Assembly: GCF_001905345.1 (NCBI RefSeq)
Contig: NZ_LFBV01000001.1
Location: forward strand, 1,499,321 to 1,563,320
Length of the DNA: 64,000 nt
Direction of reading: 5' to 3'
Source of the DNA: Streptomyces uncialis
GTDB lineage: Bacteria; Actinomycetota; Actinomycetes; Streptomycetales; Streptomycetaceae
A program made the position numbers and the translations under genes. How positions within the stretch are numbered: the stretch's first letter is position 1; each line of letters opens with the position of its first letter. The notes below the pieces were generated by a model. It made no database searches. It was not told where the DNA came from and was given only the letters and a program-made list of their open reading frames with translations. This document shows, piece after piece, positions 7,669-18,247 of this stretch.

Positions 7669-8538
7669 TCAGCCGTGCCGGTACGCCACCAGCGAGATGC
7701 CCACGTAGTGCACGACGAACGCGGCGAGCGTGAGCGAGTGGAAGACCTCGTGGAAGCCGAACCAGCGGGGGGAGGGGTTCGGGCGCTTGATCCCGTAGAT
7801 CACACCGCCCGCGCTGTAGAGGAGCCCGCCGACGATCACCAGGACGAGGACGGCGATGCCGCCCGTGCGCAGGAAGTCCGGCAGGAAGAAGACCGCGGCC
7901 CAGCCCATCGCGATGTAACAGGGGGTGTAGAGCCAGCGGGGGGCGCCCACCCAGAACACCCGGAAGACGATCCCGGCCGCGGCCGCCGCCCAGACGCTCC
8001 ACAGCAGCCACTGCCCCTTCGCGCCGGGCAGGAGCAGCATGGTCAGGGGCGTATAGGTGCCCGCGATGATCAGGAAGATGTTGGCGTGGTCGAGGCGGCG
8101 CAGGACACCGCCCGCGCGGGGGCCCCAGTCGCCCCGGTGGTACAGGGCGCTGACGCCGAACAGGAGGCAGGCCGTCAGGACGAAGATCCCGCACGCGACG
8201 CGGCCCCGGGTGGAGTCCGCGAGGGCGGTCAGGAACAGTCCGGAGACGAGGACCGCGGGGAACATGCCCGCGTGGAGCCAGCCCCGCAGCTTGGGTTTGA
8301 CCTCTTCGCGCAGGACGGTGGCCATCGCTTCGATCGGGCCGTCGGCGGAGGTGTCCGCGGTGGCGGTGCCGCCCTGCGGGTCGTTCTGCGGGATGCCGGC
8401 CAAGGCGATGCCTTCCTGCGCGGTGCCTGCCGTGGCGGGGCCTTGTGGGGTGGTGACCGCCCCGGCGGTCAGCCGGGGGGCCGGGAGGACCGGGGAGTCC
8501 GGGAGTGCGTCGGGGACGGGCGCAGTCATGCCCGGCAT
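7669..8538 (-). CDS. Hemolysin III / PAQR-family membrane protein
   Basis: A 289-residue protein. The last 220 residues have seven hydrophobic segments with the family marks FGVSALYHRG after TM2, LDHANIFLIIAGTYTPL in the middle and a His-rich last segment (FHEVFHSLTLAAFVVHYVGI). This is the bacterial HlyIII/TrhA branch of the PAQR family, linked to membrane-lipid energetics rather than to true haemolysis. The first 65 residues are an Ala/Pro/Thr-rich, probably disordered extension that many homologues lack. Start ATGs at 8536-8538 and 8527-8529 are both possible; neither has a strong RBS. Confidence 0.8.
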   Translation of the reverse strand: MPGMTAPVPDALPDSPVLPAPRLTAGAVTTPQGPATAGTAQEGIALAGIPQNDPQGGTATADTSADGPIEAMATVLREEVKPKLRGWLHAGMFPAVLVSGLFLTALADSTRGRVACGIFVLTACLLFGVSALYHRGDWGPRAGGVLRRLDHANIFLIIAGTYTPLTMLLLPGAKGQWLLWSVWAAAAAGIVFRVFWVGAPRWLYTPCYIAMGWAAVFFLPDFLRTGGIAVLVLVIVGGLLYSAGGVIYGIKRPNPSPRWFGFHEVFHSLTLAAFVVHYVGISLVAYRHG

Positions 8539-8599
8539 CGTACCTACGGCCCCGTAAGTACAGCGCAAGTGGTCAGGCCCGGTCACCTTTCCGGGTGCC

Positions 8600-9335
8600 C
8601 GTCAGTACGGCTCGCCTTCGCTCGCGCCCCCGGGGTTCCACACCTGCCCGTACTTGTCCCGTGCGGGTACGTCCGTGGGTGCGCAGTTCCCCGCGCCCCT
8701 GGATGCTGCCCCGCCCGGCTGTTCGTCGTCTGCGGGCGCGTCCTCGCGTTTCGCGCAGTTCCCCGCGCCCCTGGATGCTGCCCCTTCGGGTTGTCCTTCG
8801 GGTGCGGGCCGGTCCTCGTCTTCGCGCAGTTCCCCGCGCCCCTTCGGCGGCGCCCCGAGTGACCGACTTCACGTCCGCACCCCTCTACAAGGTTGACGCC
8901 CCACCCCTTCATCGGCCACCCGGAGCCGCCCCCCAAAGGGGCGTGAGGAACCGCGCACCCCCGGCCAACCGCCACAGGAACAAGTCGGCCCACGAACGAG
9001 TACCCAGGGGCGCGAGGAACCGCGCACCCACGAACGACCCGCACAGGAACAAGTCGGCCCAGGTGTGGAACCTAAGGGGCGCGAGGAACTGCGCACCCCT
9101 GAACGACCCGCACGGGAACAGGTACGCCCAGGTGTGGAACCCAAGGGGCGCGGGGAACTGGGCACCCCCGGACGACCCGCACAGGAACAAGTCGGCCCAG
9201 GTGTGGAACCCAAGGGGCGCGAGGAACCGCGCACCCCCGGACGACCCGCACGGGAACGGGTACGCCCAGGTGTGGAACCCCGGAGGCGCAAGCGAAGGCG
9301 ACCCGCAGGGACAGGCGCCCCCAGCCGGGGAAGAC
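8600..9335. repeat. Repeat island 1: inverted sets of a 69-72 bp unit
   Basis: The gap 8539-9549 between two divergent genes holds no credible gene but is filled with repeats. From 8640 to 8850 three units point left (GCAGTTCCCCGCGCCCCT ending near 8700, 8772 and 8843). From 8937 to about 9335 the same unit points right, with AGGGGCG starts at 8937, 9006, 9075, 9144 and 9213 and a degenerate one at 9282: an exact 69-bp period. Each right-hand unit continues with a segment like GACCCGCACAGGAACAAG and then CCCAGGTGTGGAACC. Because 69 is a multiple of three, long open frames cross the array on both strands; I treat them as artefacts. This island lacks the core present in islands 2, 3 and 4. Confidence 0.85.
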
Positions 9336-9549
9336 CTCGGAAGCGCAAAGCGAAGGCGCCCCGTGGGGAGAGTCACGCCGCTCACCTGTGAGGCCCTCTG
9401 GACATATGGGCGCAACCGTCGGATGATCAAATGAGTGCGGACGGCACCGGATGAGCGCCGGGGCGCGGGCTTCTCGGCCCGCACCATGAAGCATCCGGGT
9501 CGCGGCCCCCAAGGGGCAGAAAACAACAAACCCCCATTTAGGAGCAATC

Positions 9550-11409
9550 GTGGCGCGCGACATCGCGGCTCCCACCACCAGCACGACCACCCGTACGGAC
9601 ACCGGCGTCCCCACCACCCACCAGGGCCTCATCACCTGGGTGAACGAGATCGCCGAACTGACCCAGCCCGACAAGGTCGTCTGGTGCGACGGATCGGAAG
9701 CCGAGTACGAGCGCCTGTGCGAGGAGCTCGTCGCCAAGGGCACCTTCCGCAAGCTCGACCCGGTCAAGCGTCCGAACTCCTACTACGCCGCGTCCGACCC
9801 GACGGACGTCGCCCGCGTCGAGGACCGCACCTTCATCTGCTCCGCGAAGGAGGAGGACGCGGGCCCGACCAACCACTGGAAGGCCCCCGCCGAGATGCGG
9901 GAGATCTTCCAGGGCGAGGAAGGCCGCGGCGGCATCTTCCGCGGCTCGATGCGCGGCCGCACCCTGTACGTCGTCCCGTTCTGCATGGGTCCCCTCGGCT
10001 CCCCCCTGTCCGCCCTGGGCGTGGAGCTCACCGACTCCGCGTACGTCGCCGTCGCGATGCGCACCATGACCCGGATGGGACAGCCCGTCCTCGACGAGCT
10101 CGGCTCCGACGGCTTCTTCGTCAAGGCCGTCCACACCCTCGGCGCGCCCCTCGCACAGGGCGAGGCCGACGTCCCGTGGCCGTGCAGCAGCACCAAGTAC
10201 ATCTCGCACTTCCCCGAGGACCGGGAGATCTGGTCGTACGGCTCCGGATACGGCGGCAACGCCCTGCTCGGCAAGAAGTGCTACGCGCTGCGCATCGCCT
10301 CCGTGATGGCCCGCGACGAAGGCTGGCTCGCGGAGCACATGCTGATCCTCAAGCTGACCCCGCCGCAGGGCGAGGCCCGCTACGTCGCCGCCGCGTTCCC
10401 CTCCGCCTGCGGCAAGACGAACCTCGCGATGCTGGAGCCCACCATCAAGGGCTGGACCGTCGAGACCATCGGCGACGACATCGCGTGGATGCGCTTCGGC
10501 GAGGACGGCCAGCTGTACGCGATCAACCCCGAGGCCGGGTTCTTCGGCGTCGCCCCCGGCACCGGTGAGCACACCAACGCCAACGCGATGAAGACCCTGT
10601 GGGGCAACTCCGTCTTCACCAATGTCGCCCTCACCGACGACAACGACATCTGGTGGGAGGGGATGACCGAGGACACCCCGGCGCACCTCACCGACTGGAA
10701 GGGCAACGACTGGACGCCGGAGTCCGGCACCCCGGCCGCGCACCCCAACGCCCGCTTCACCGTCCCCGCGGCCCAGTGCCCGACCATCGCGCCCGAGTGG
10801 GAGGACCCCAAGGGCGTCCCGATCTCCGCGATCCTCTTCGGCGGCCGGCGCGCCAGCGCGGTCCCGCTGGTGACCGAGTCCCTCGACTGGAACCACGGTG
10901 TCTTCCTCGGCGCGAACGTCGCCTCCGAGAAGACCGCCGCCGCCGAGGGCAAGGTGGGCGAGCTGCGCCGCGACCCGTTCGCGATGCTGCCGTTCTGCGG
11001 CTACAACATGGGCGACTACATGGCCCACTGGGTGAACGTCGCCAAGGACAAGGACCCGGCGAAGCTGCCGCGGATCTACTACGTCAACTGGTTCCGCAAG
11101 GACGCCGCCGGCCGCTTCGTGTGGCCCGGGTTCGGCGAGAACAGCCGGGTCCTGAAGTGGATCGTCGAGCGGCTGGACGGCACGGCGGAGGGGGTCGGTA
11201 CGCCCATCGGCGTCCTGCCGACCAAGGCCGCCCTGGACACCGACGGCCTCGACCTCTCCGACGCCGACCTGGACTTCCTGCTGACGGTCGACAAGGAGGT
11301 CTGGCGCGAGGAGGCCGCGCTGGTGCCCGAGCACCTCAACACCTTCGGTGACCACACCCCGAAGGAGCTGTGGGACGAGTACCGGTCCCTGGTCCAGCGT
11401 CTCGGCTGA
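9550..11409 (+). CDS. pckG: Phosphoenolpyruvate carboxykinase (GTP)
   Basis: A 619-residue GTP-type PEPCK (EC 4.1.1.32), converting oxaloacetate plus GTP to phosphoenolpyruvate, CO2 and GDP, the first committed step of gluconeogenesis. The kinase-1a loop [12 protein letters not shown] is at about residues 283-294, with the nearby DDIAWMRF, and FCGYNMGDY near residue 480 as further family marks. The length is standard. The GTG at 9550 follows AGGAG with good spacing. It is a single-gene unit, with repeat island 1 upstream and a strong terminator and island 2 downstream. Confidence 0.97.
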   Translation: MARDIAAPTTSTTTRTDTGVPTTHQGLITWVNEIAELTQPDKVVWCDGSEAEYERLCEELVAKGTFRKLDPVKRPNSYYAASDPTDVARVEDRTFICSAKEEDAGPTNHWKAPAEMREIFQGEEGRGGIFRGSMRGRTLYVVPFCMGPLGSPLSALGVELTDSAYVAVAMRTMTRMGQPVLDELGSDGFFVKAVHTLGAPLAQGEADVPWPCSSTKYISHFPEDREIWSYGSGYGGNALLGKKCYALRIASVMARDEGWLAEHMLILKLTPPQGEARYVAAAFPSACGKTNLAMLEPTIKGWTVETIGDDIAWMRFGEDGQLYAINPEAGFFGVAPGTGEHTNANAMKTLWGNSVFTNVALTDDNDIWWEGMTEDTPAHLTDWKGNDWTPESGTPAAHPNARFTVPAAQCPTIAPEWEDPKGVPISAILFGGRRASAVPLVTESLDWNHGVFLGANVASEKTAAAEGKVGELRRDPFAMLPFCGYNMGDYMAHWVNVAKDKDPAKLPRIYYVNWFRKDAAGRFVWPGFGENSRVLKWIVERLDGTAEGVGTPIGVLPTKAALDTDGLDLSDADLDFLLTVDKEVWREEAALVPEHLNTFGDHTPKELWDEYRSLVQRLG

Positions 11410-11493
11410 GGCCGTCCCGATCGGACCGGGCCTGTTCCCGACCTGACCGGGCCCGGACCCGTACCCGTCCAATGACGTACGGGTACACACAGC

Positions 11494-11531
11494 AAGGCCC
11501 TCGCGGGACCGTCACGACCCGCGAGGGCCTT
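11494..11531 (+). terminator. Terminator of pckG
   Basis: AAGGCCCTCGCGGG (11494-11507) and CCCGCGAGGGCCTT (11518-11531) form a perfect 14-bp stem with a 10-base loop, 84 bases past the pckG stop. Confidence 0.8.
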
Positions 11532-11564
11532 CTGTGCGTGGGCGCGGCCCGTGGTTCCCTGTGC

Positions 11565-12025
11565 TGGACGTACTGGTCCCCGCGGGTCGCCTTCGCTTGC
11601 GCTTCCGAGGTCTGTCCGGGTGGACGCCCTTCGTTCCTGTGCCGTCGCTCGTGGGGTGCGCAGTTCCCCGCGCCCCTTTGGGGCGCGTCCGGTCGGTTCT
11701 TCGGGTCGGGGCCGGTCGGGATTCTCCGTCCTCGCTCCAACGCGCTCGGTCGGACGTCCCTCTTGTCCTGCTGAAGAGCATCGGAGTCTGCGGGCAGAGA
11801 TTCCCGCCCACCCCCTCCCGCAGCAGCGCGAGTCCGCGAGGAGGATGGTGAACAACAACAGCAAGGGGCTGAGGCGCCCCCAAAGGGGCGCGGGGAACTG
11901 CGCACCCACGGACATACCCGCACAGGAACAAGTACGTCCAGGTGTGGAACCCCAGGGGCGCGGGGAACTGCGCACCCCATGAGCGACCCGCACCGGGACA
12001 AGTTCGCCCAGTACAGGAAACCCGG
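11565..12025. repeat. Repeat island 2 with conserved core (plus orientation)
   Basis: The gap 11532-12040 between convergent genes holds no gene. Left-pointing units end at the hairpin GCGCCCCTTTGGGGCGC (about 11670-11687). A core of about 170 bp follows (11690-11860), with two blocks shared with islands 3 and 4: GGTTCTTCGGGTCGG through GGGATTCTCCGTCCTCG, and ATCGGAGTCTGCG through GCAGAGATTCCCGCCCACCC. Right-pointing units resume at GGCGCCCCCAAAGGGGCG (11874 onward) with unit starts at 11884 and 11954. Confidence 0.85.
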
Positions 12026-12040
12026 GACCGACGGGGACCG

Positions 12041-12523
12041 TCAGTGCGTCGGGGACAGCTTGTGCCGCCGGGCCCCACGCCGCGCACCGCCGGACGCCAG
12101 CTCGGGACTCCGCTCCGCGGCGGAACCCCGCACGGCGACGGCGTGCGCGTCCATCCGCTCCGCCGCGAGAATCGCCACAGTCGTGTCGGCCCGCGACGCC
12201 GCGACGACCAGCGCACGCCCCGCGAGGGCGTGCGCACGCTGATGCAGCGCCCCGAGCCCCGGTTCGTGCACGGCTCCGGCGTCCGCCGCCCGGACCGGCG
12301 CACCGCCCCCGCGCAAGCGGGACACCTGCTCCGCGAGCCGTTCGGCCGCCTCGTCGAGATCCGGGCCGGGGCTGAGGACACGCAGCTCGTCGGTGACGGC
12401 GAGCAGCGCGGCGAGATGCCCGGCGAGCTGGATGTCCAGCTCCTCCTCGCGCGAGCGGTGGGGGTAGTCCGCGGCGGTGCCGGTCGTGGTGTGGACCGAC
12501 TTGGTGCGGATCGGCTCGTACAT
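12041..12523 (-). CDS. Conserved Streptomyces protein of unknown function
   Basis: A 160-residue soluble protein with no domain I can name. It begins MYEPIRTKSVH, has a helical Leu-rich middle (LDIQLAGHLAALLAVTDELR, then LDEAAERLAEQVSRL) and a basic C-terminus ending RRHKLSPTH. The ATG at 12521-12523 is preferred over the upstream in-frame start because AGGAGG precedes it at ideal spacing. A promoter-like sequence lies at 12552-12579, so it probably has its own transcript. The coding bias is good throughout and I take it as real. Confidence 0.65.
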   Translation of the reverse strand: MYEPIRTKSVHTTTGTAADYPHRSREEELDIQLAGHLAALLAVTDELRVLSPGPDLDEAAERLAEQVSRLRGGGAPVRAADAGAVHEPGLGALHQRAHALAGRALVVAASRADTTVAILAAERMDAHAVAVRGSAAERSPELASGGARRGARRHKLSPTH

Positions 12524-12551
12524 GGACGGCCTCCTCTGCTGTGACGAACCC

Positions 12552-12579
12552 ATCCTACCTTGGAACTCGTCTAAAGTTG
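12552..12579 (-). promoter_or_regulatory. Candidate promoter
   Basis: On the minus strand CAACTT (12574-12579) and TAGGAT (12552-12557) are separated by 16 bases, and the start codon lies 28 bases beyond the -10. This fits a vegetative-type promoter for the gene at 12041-12523. Confidence 0.35.
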
Positions 12580-12626
12580 AGCGAAGTCCCAGGAAGGGGC
12601 GTCATTCCGCCCGCCGCCGCGGATAC

Positions 12627-13445
12627 TCAGTCCGCGGTGCCCGGTTTGGTGCCCCAGACGAAGATCGCGTCGTCGACGTCCAGCAGGTCCCACAGGTCCC
12701 GCGCGTCCGACAGCCGCAGATTCACGCACCCCGCGGAGCCGCCTCCGTCGAACAGGTCGTCGGGACGGCCGTGCAGCGCCTGGCCGCCGTCGAAGAACTG
12801 CGCGTACGGCATCGGTGCGTCGTTGTACTCGGTGGAGACATGGTCGATGTCCCGCCAGTAGATGGCGTGCCACCCGGGCCGGGTCTCCTCGTCGTCGCGC
12901 CCGGTCCGGATCGGTACGGGGTCGAAGACCACCTCGCCGTCGGTCTGCGTCCACAGGATCTGCCGGTCGAGGTCGACGCACGTCACGCTGTACGAGCGGT
13001 CGGGGCACATCCGTTCCGCGTTCGGATTGCCGCGGGCGTCCACGGCCGTCATCGTGCGGTAGGTGACGAGGTTCGCGTAGCCGTCGGCCGGGGTGATCGC
13101 CTCGGAGGTCTGGAAGGCGCGGATCGCCGCGCAGTCCTCCGGCGACTGGACCCCGTCCACGGGCCGCCTCAGATACCCCTCCAGCTCCCGCTGGTAGGGC
13201 CCGGTGGACGACACGCACTCGTCGCCCGCCGCCCGGCCGCGGTCCTCCCCGGCCCCGACGGCCGCCGGGGGCGCCACCGCGAGCAGCAGCCCCGCGCCCA
13301 CCGCCACCGCCCCCGCCCGTTTCCGCGCACCCGGGGCCCTGACCGCACCACCGCCCCCGGATACCGCGCCGCCCCCGGCCGCCGCCGTACCGTCCGCCCC
13401 GCCCCGCGTGCCGTGCGTGCCGCGTATGCCGCTGTCCCCGGTCAT
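12627..13445 (-). CDS. Secreted L,D-transpeptidase with peptidoglycan-binding domain
   Basis: A 272-residue protein. A Gly-rich N-terminus leads to a membrane segment (AVAVGAGLLLAVAPPAAVGAG, about 46-66), then a PG_binding_1-like domain (about 84-130, LRRPVDGVQSPEDCAAIRAFQ) and a YkuD catalytic domain. The catalytic motif is SAGCVNLR with Cys240, and His225 lies in QALHGRP, the HG pair expected in this family. Such enzymes make 3-3 crosslinks in peptidoglycan outside the membrane. It lies just upstream of the small conserved protein and downstream of the large surface-protein gene, all on the minus strand, but a strong terminator separates it from the latter. Confidence 0.85.
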   Translation of the reverse strand: MTGDSGIRGTHGTRGGADGTAAAGGGAVSGGGGAVRAPGARKRAGAVAVGAGLLLAVAPPAAVGAGEDRGRAAGDECVSSTGPYQRELEGYLRRPVDGVQSPEDCAAIRAFQTSEAITPADGYANLVTYRTMTAVDARGNPNAERMCPDRSYSVTCVDLDRQILWTQTDGEVVFDPVPIRTGRDDEETRPGWHAIYWRDIDHVSTEYNDAPMPYAQFFDGGQALHGRPDDLFDGGGSAGCVNLRLSDARDLWDLLDVDDAIFVWGTKPGTAD

Positions 13446-13523
13446 CGAATGTCTCCGTTCGTCGGGTCCTCCCAGAGGTACCAGCAGCCGTTGCCGGGCG
13501 CCGGGGGGATTGGGCCGATGCAG

Positions 13524-13559
13524 TGAGGCCGGGGGCCGCGTGTGCGGTCCCCGGCCTCA
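13524..13559 (-). terminator. Terminator of the SpaA-repeat protein gene
   Basis: TGAGGCCGGGG (13524-13534) and CCCCGGCCTCA (13549-13559) form a perfect 11-bp stem, with CCGC/GCGG pairing inside. It lies 17 bases past the stop codon. Confidence 0.75.
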
Positions 13560-13575
13560 TCGTTGTGCGGGTGGG

Positions 13576-16500
13576 TTACTTGCCCTTGCCGGGCTCCCCG
13601 CGCTTGTTGGCGATCTTGACCGTCACGGTCTCACCCGCGTCCTCGGGGGTGATGACGATCGGGCCGCGGACCGGGTTGTCGGGCAGGACGTAGCCCTCGG
13701 GCACGTCCGTCTCGCGTACGTAGTACGTCCCCGTCGGCAGTTCGTCGAAGACGCACAGTCCCGCGCGGTCCGTGGCGCAGCCGGGACCGGTACGGGTGTC
13801 GGGCGGGGTGGAGCCGGCGGGCCGGGTCTGGAGGCCCGGGACGCCGTTGGTCTCCTCCCACAGTTCGAAGACCGCGCCCGCGAGGGGGCGGCCGTTCTTC
13901 GCGTCGGTCTTCTCGACCTTGATGACGCTCTCCTCGGCCGGGGTGCGGCTGTTGCCGGCGGTGACCGTGACGCCCTGTCCGGCGTTCTCCGGCGTGAGGT
14001 TCAGCGGGCCGAAGACCGGGTCGGAGGGGAGGTCGTACCCGTCGGGCGCCTGGGTCTCGCGCCAGTAGTACGTACCCGTCTCGACGGTGCGGGTGCACTG
14101 GCCGTTCGCCCCGGTGGTGCAGGAGCCGCCGACCTGGGTGTCGGGGTTGCCGCCGGTGGTCTGGAGACCGGCGATGCCGTTGGTCTCCTCCCACAGCTGG
14201 AACACGGCACCCGGGAGGTTCGCCCCGGTGTCCGAGTCCTTCTTCACGACCGTGACCGCGCCGGTGGCCGGACCGGTCGGGGTGTTGTTCGCCGTGACCG
14301 TGACGCCCTGCTCCGCGTCCTCCGGCATGATGACGAGGGGACCGAAGACCGGGTTGGCCGGGAGGTCGTAGCCGGTGGGCGCCTGGGTCTCGCGCCAGTA
14401 GTAGGTGCCGACCTCGACGGTGCGGGTGCACCGGCCGCTGGCCGGGGTGGTGCAGGACGCACCTACCTGAGTGTCGGGGTCGGCGCCGGAGGTCTGGAGA
14501 CCGGGGACGCCGTTGGTCTCCTCCCACAGCTGGAACACGGCTCCGGCGAGGTTCGCCCCGGTGTTCGCGTCCTTCTTGACGACCGTGACATCACCGGTGA
14601 CCGGAGCGGTCGGGGTGTTGTCCGCCGTGACGGTGATGCCGTCCTCGACGTTGTCCTCGGTCAGGTGCAGCGGGCCGAGGACCGGGTCGGCGGGGAGGTC
14701 GTACCCGGCGGGCGCCTGGGTCTCGCGCCAGTAGTACGTACCCGTCTCGACCGTGCGGGAGCAGCGGCCGTCGGCGCCGGTGGTGCAGGAGACGCCGATC
14801 TGGGTGTCAGGGACACCACCGGTGGCCTGGAGACCCTCCTGGCCGTTGGTCTCCTCCCACAGCTCGAACACCGCTCCGGCGAGGTTCGCGCCCGTCACGG
14901 AGTCCTTCTTGACGACCGTGACCGCGCCCGTGACCGGGGCCGTCGGTGTGTTGTTCGCGGTGACGGTGACGCCGGTCGGGGCGTTGGCCGCGGTCAGGAC
15001 GAGCGGTCCGAAGACCGGGTTGGCGGGGAGGTCGTACCCGGGAGGCGCCTGGGTCTCGCGCCAGTAGTACGTCCCGATCTCGACGGTGCGGGTGCACTGG
15101 CCGCTGGCCGGGGTGGTGCAGGGGCTGCCGATCTGGGTGTCGATGTCGCTGCCGGTGGTCTGGAGGCCGGGGACGCCGTTGGTCTCCTCCCACAGCTGGA
15201 ACACGGCTCCGGCGAGGTTCACGCCGGTGGCCGCGTTCTTCTTGACGACGGTGACCGCGCCCATGACCGGGGCCGTTCCGCTGTTGTTCGCGGTGACGGT
15301 CACGCCTTCCGCGGCGTTCTCCGGTGTGAGGTTCAGCGGGCCGAAGACCGGGTTGGAGGGCAGTTCGTAGCCGGTGGGCGCCTGGGTCTCGCGCCAGTAG
15401 TAGGCGCCGGTCTCGACGGTGCGGGTGCACTCGCCGTCCGCGCCGGTGGTGCAGGGGGCGCCGACCTGGATGTCGGGGTTGCCGCCGGTGGTCTGGAGGC
15501 CGGGCGTGCCGTTGGTCTCCTGCCACAGTTCGAAGACGGCTCCGGCGAGGTTGGCGCCGGTGTCCGCGTCCTTCTTGACGACCGTGACCTCACCGGTGAC
15601 GGGGGCGATGGTGGAGTTGTTGGCGTTGACGGTGACGCCGGTCGGGGCGTTGGCCTCGGTCAGGACGAGCGGGCCGAAGACGGGGTTGGCCGGGAGGTCG
15701 TAGCCGTCGGGGGCGCGGGTCTCGCGCCAGTAGTAGGTGCCGAGGTCGACGGTGCGGGTGCACTGGCCGTTGGCGGGGGTGGTGCAGGGGCTGCCGACCT
15801 GGGTGTCGGGGTCGGTGCCGGAGGTCTGGAGGCCGGGGATGCCGTTGGTCTCCTCCCACAGCTGGAACACCGCGCCCGCGAGGGGTGCCTGGGTGGTGGA
15901 GTCCTGCTTGACGACGGTGACCGCGCCGGTGACCGGGGCGGTCGGGCTGTTGTTCGCGGTGACGGTGACACCCTGTTCGGCGTTCTCGTCGGTCAGCGCC
16001 AGCGGCCCGAACACCGGGTTGGTCGGCAGTTCGTAGCCGGGCGGTGCCTGGATCTCGCGCCAGTAGTACGTGCCGGTCTCGACGTCGCGGGTGCACTCGC
16101 CGTTCGCGCCCGTGGTGCAGGACGCGCCCACCTGGACATCGGGGTTGCCGCCGGTGGTCTGGAGACCGGCGATGCCGTTGGTCTCCTGCCACAGCTGGAA
16201 CACGGCACCCGCGAGGTTCGCGCCGGTGTCCGAGTCCTTCTTCACCACCGTGACCGCACCCGTGACCGGGGCTGTCGCCGTGTTGTTCGCGGTGACGGTC
16301 ACGCCGGTCGGGGCGTTCTGGTCGGTGAGCACCAGCGGCCCGAAGACCGGGTTGCCGGGCAGGTCGTACCCGGCGGGTGCCTGGGTCTCGCGCCAGTAGT
16401 ACGTACCCGCCTCGACGGTCCGGCTGCACCGGCCGTCGGCCGGGGTGACGCAGGAGTTGCCGATCTGGGTGTCGGGGTCACCGCCCGTGGTCTGGAGACC

Positions 16501-18066
16501 GGGGACGCCGTTGGTCTCCTCCCACAGCTGGAACGTCGCACCCGCGAGCGGGGCCTGGGTCACGGAGTCCTGCTTGAGGACCGACACCGTGCCCGTGACC
16601 GGGATACGGGTGTCCTGGGCGGTGATGCTCACCCCGTCCGGCAGATCACCGGCGCCCAGGGTCAGCGGGCCGAAGACCGGGTTCGCCGGGAGGTCGTACC
16701 CCGGTGGTGCCTGCGTCTCACGCCAGTAGTACGTCCCGAGGTCGACGGTGCGGGTGCACTCGCCGTTGGCGTCGGTGGTGCAGGTGGCGCCCACCTGGGT
16801 GTCGGGGTCGGCGCCGGTGGTCTGGAGACCGGTCTGGCCGTTGGTCTCCTGCCACAGCTCGAACACGGCGCCGGGCAGGTTGTCACCCGTCGCCGCGTCC
16901 TCCTTGACGACCTTCACCGGCCCCTGTACGGGGGCCACGGTGCAGTCGGGGAGGTTCGTCGCGTTGAACGGGTAGGCGTGGAACTCCTGACCGCCACCGC
17001 CGCCCGGCGGGCTGGTGTGGGTGATGGTGCCGGTGCTGAAGAAGCGGCCGTTGACACCCGGCAGGGTGACCGTCGCCTGCGACGCCTGGTTGCCGATCAG
17101 CACACTGCCCTGGAACTGGCCGGTACCGGCCAGGTTCACGGTGGTGGCGTCCGGGAAGTTCCACAGCAGCCGCGAGCGCAGCTGGTTGAGCGGGTCCGTG
17201 TCGAACGGGCTGCCGCTGTAGGTGCTCAGCGTGCGGGTGGTGCCCAGCACGTTGACCAGCACGGTCGCGTTCGCGGGGATGTTCTGGAAGACCAGCCCCT
17301 GCTGGCCGCCGCTCGCCGTCGTCATGTCGAAGTCGACGTTGAAGATCTGGAGCGCGGAGGTGTTGTCGCCGGTGAAGACGGTCTGACCGCCCTGGTTCAC
17401 CGCCGTGCCCGTCGCGGGCCGGGTCCCCTGGTCGTCACGCGCGTAGCACTGGCTCGCGGTCGTGAGCTCACCGCGCAGCGCGGTGTAGGGGGCGGCGGCG
17501 TTCGGGTCCTGGACCACGGTCCCGGTGATCGTGCCGGTCGCGGTGCCCGCGTGCCGGACCACTCCGCCGTCGGCGAGGAGCCGTTCCCCGGCGGCCACGG
17601 TGACGTCGCCGCCCGTGGTGAGGAAGTCGGCCCCGTCGGACGGCGGCACCCGGGAGCCCACACCGACGATGCCGATGTTGTAGATGGCGCTGGCGCCGGC
17701 CACCTTGTCCTGGTCGAAGTCGCCGAGGACGACGACCCGCCCCTCGGCCTCGGCGGCCCGTTCCCGGACCCGGAAGTCCCCGCCCGCGAAGACGTTGATC
17801 GCGTTGTCCCGGCCCATGATCGGACCGTTGCTGATCGGCGGGAACGGGTCGGGACAGTCGCCCGGCACACAGGGGCCGAGGCCCCCGGGCAGGGGCGCGG
17901 CGACGGCCGGGGCGGCGGCGGTGCCGAACGCGATCAGCGGTGCGGACGCGGCGGCCACGACATAGGCGGTGGCCAGGGTCCACGCGCGTCTGCGTGTGGA
18001 CCGCGGGGCTGCCGGTCGCGGCCGGGCGGGGCCGCGTCCCGGCAACCGGGAAAGGAGTGGTCTCAT
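13576..18066 (-). CDS. Choice-of-anchor A surface protein with ten SpaA-like repeats
   Basis: A 1496-residue exported protein. A twin-Arg-like basic start (STRRRAW) and a hydrophobic segment form a signal peptide to about residue 57. A choice-of-anchor A domain follows (about 80-370: [29 protein letters not shown]). Then come ten SpaA/Cna-B-type units of about 111 residues (DNA period about 333 bp, 16.9 to 13.6 kb). Each has [17 protein letters not shown], a Cys pair, YYWRETQAP and VTVTANN, so the Lys, Glu and Asn needed for an intramolecular isopeptide bond are in place. There is no LPXTG and no C-terminal membrane anchor. Known relatives form stalks or matrices on cell surfaces; how this one is held is unclear. 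Confidence 0.85.
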   Translation of the reverse strand: MRPLLSRLPGRGPARPRPAAPRSTRRRAWTLATAYVVAAASAPLIAFGTAAAPAVAAPLPGGLGPCVPGDCPDPFPPISNGPIMGRDNAINVFAGGDFRVRERAAEAEGRVVVLGDFDQDKVAGASAIYNIGIVGVGSRVPPSDGADFLTTGGDVTVAAGERLLADGGVVRHAGTATGTITGTVVQDPNAAAPYTALRGELTTASQCYARDDQGTRPATGTAVNQGGQTVFTGDNTSALQIFNVDFDMTTASGGQQGLVFQNIPANATVLVNVLGTTRTLSTYSGSPFDTDPLNQLRSRLLWNFPDATTVNLAGTGQFQGSVLIGNQASQATVTLPGVNGRFFSTGTITHTSPPGGGGGQEFHAYPFNATNLPDCTVAPVQGPVKVVKEDAATGDNLPGAVFELWQETNGQTGLQTTGADPDTQVGATCTTDANGECTRTVDLGTYYWRETQAPPGYDLPANPVFGPLTLGAGDLPDGVSITAQDTRIPVTGTVSVLKQDSVTQAPLAGATFQLWEETNGVPGLQTTGGDPDTQIGNSCVTPADGRCSRTVEAGTYYWRETQAPAGYDLPGNPVFGPLVLTDQNAPTGVTVTANNTATAPVTGAVTVVKKDSDTGANLAGAVFQLWQETNGIAGLQTTGGNPDVQVGASCTTGANGECTRDVETGTYYWREIQAPPGYELPTNPVFGPLALTDENAEQGVTVTANNSPTAPVTGAVTVVKQDSTTQAPLAGAVFQLWEETNGIPGLQTSGTDPDTQVGSPCTTPANGQCTRTVDLGTYYWRETRAPDGYDLPANPVFGPLVLTEANAPTGVTVNANNSTIAPVTGEVTVVKKDADTGANLAGAVFELWQETNGTPGLQTTGGNPDIQVGAPCTTGADGECTRTVETGAYYWRETQAPTGYELPSNPVFGPLNLTPENAAEGVTVTANNSGTAPVMGAVTVVKKNAATGVNLAGAVFQLWEETNGVPGLQTTGSDIDTQIGSPCTTPASGQCTRTVEIGTYYWRETQAPPGYDLPANPVFGPLVLTAANAPTGVTVTANNTPTAPVTGAVTVVKKDSVTGANLAGAVFELWEETNGQEGLQATGGVPDTQIGVSCTTGADGRCSRTVETGTYYWRETQAPAGYDLPADPVLGPLHLTEDNVEDGITVTADNTPTAPVTGDVTVVKKDANTGANLAGAVFQLWEETNGVPGLQTSGADPDTQVGASCTTPASGRCTRTVEVGTYYWRETQAPTGYDLPANPVFGPLVIMPEDAEQGVTVTANNTPTGPATGAVTVVKKDSDTGANLPGAVFQLWEETNGIAGLQTTGGNPDTQVGGSCTTGANGQCTRTVETGTYYWRETQAPDGYDLPSDPVFGPLNLTPENAGQGVTVTAGNSRTPAEESVIKVEKTDAKNGRPLAGAVFELWEETNGVPGLQTRPAGSTPPDTRTGPGCATDRAGLCVFDELPTGTYYVRETDVPEGYVLPDNPVRGPIVITPEDAGETVTVKIANKRGEPGKGK

Positions 18067-18247
18067 ACCCGCCGTTGTCGCACGCGCGCGGGAGACCGAC
18101 CGGGCGGGACACTCGGCCCTGCCCGTTTGCCGTACGGCGAATCACCCGTGTGCTGCCTCGGATGCCCGCCGGGACGGTTTGCGCTCCGGTTCCCGGCCGG
18201 GGTCCGGGGCCGGTGCGGGACCTGCGTCAGGAGCGGTACCGGATCTG

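Noticed and set aside
8937..9335. CRISPR array
   Set aside because: The whole 69-bp unit is repeated with scattered differences; there are no unique spacers and no cas genes.
8505..9434. Long frames through repeat island 1 on both strands, with 23-residue periodic peptides
   Set aside because: The 69-bp period keeps frames open on both strands, so openness is no evidence of coding; there is no RBS at a sensible start and the same unit occurs in all frames elsewhere.
9538..11490. A 650-codon minus-strand frame opposite pckG
   Set aside because: The plus strand encodes a complete PEP carboxykinase; the antisense product has no recognisable domain and is a GC-content artefact.
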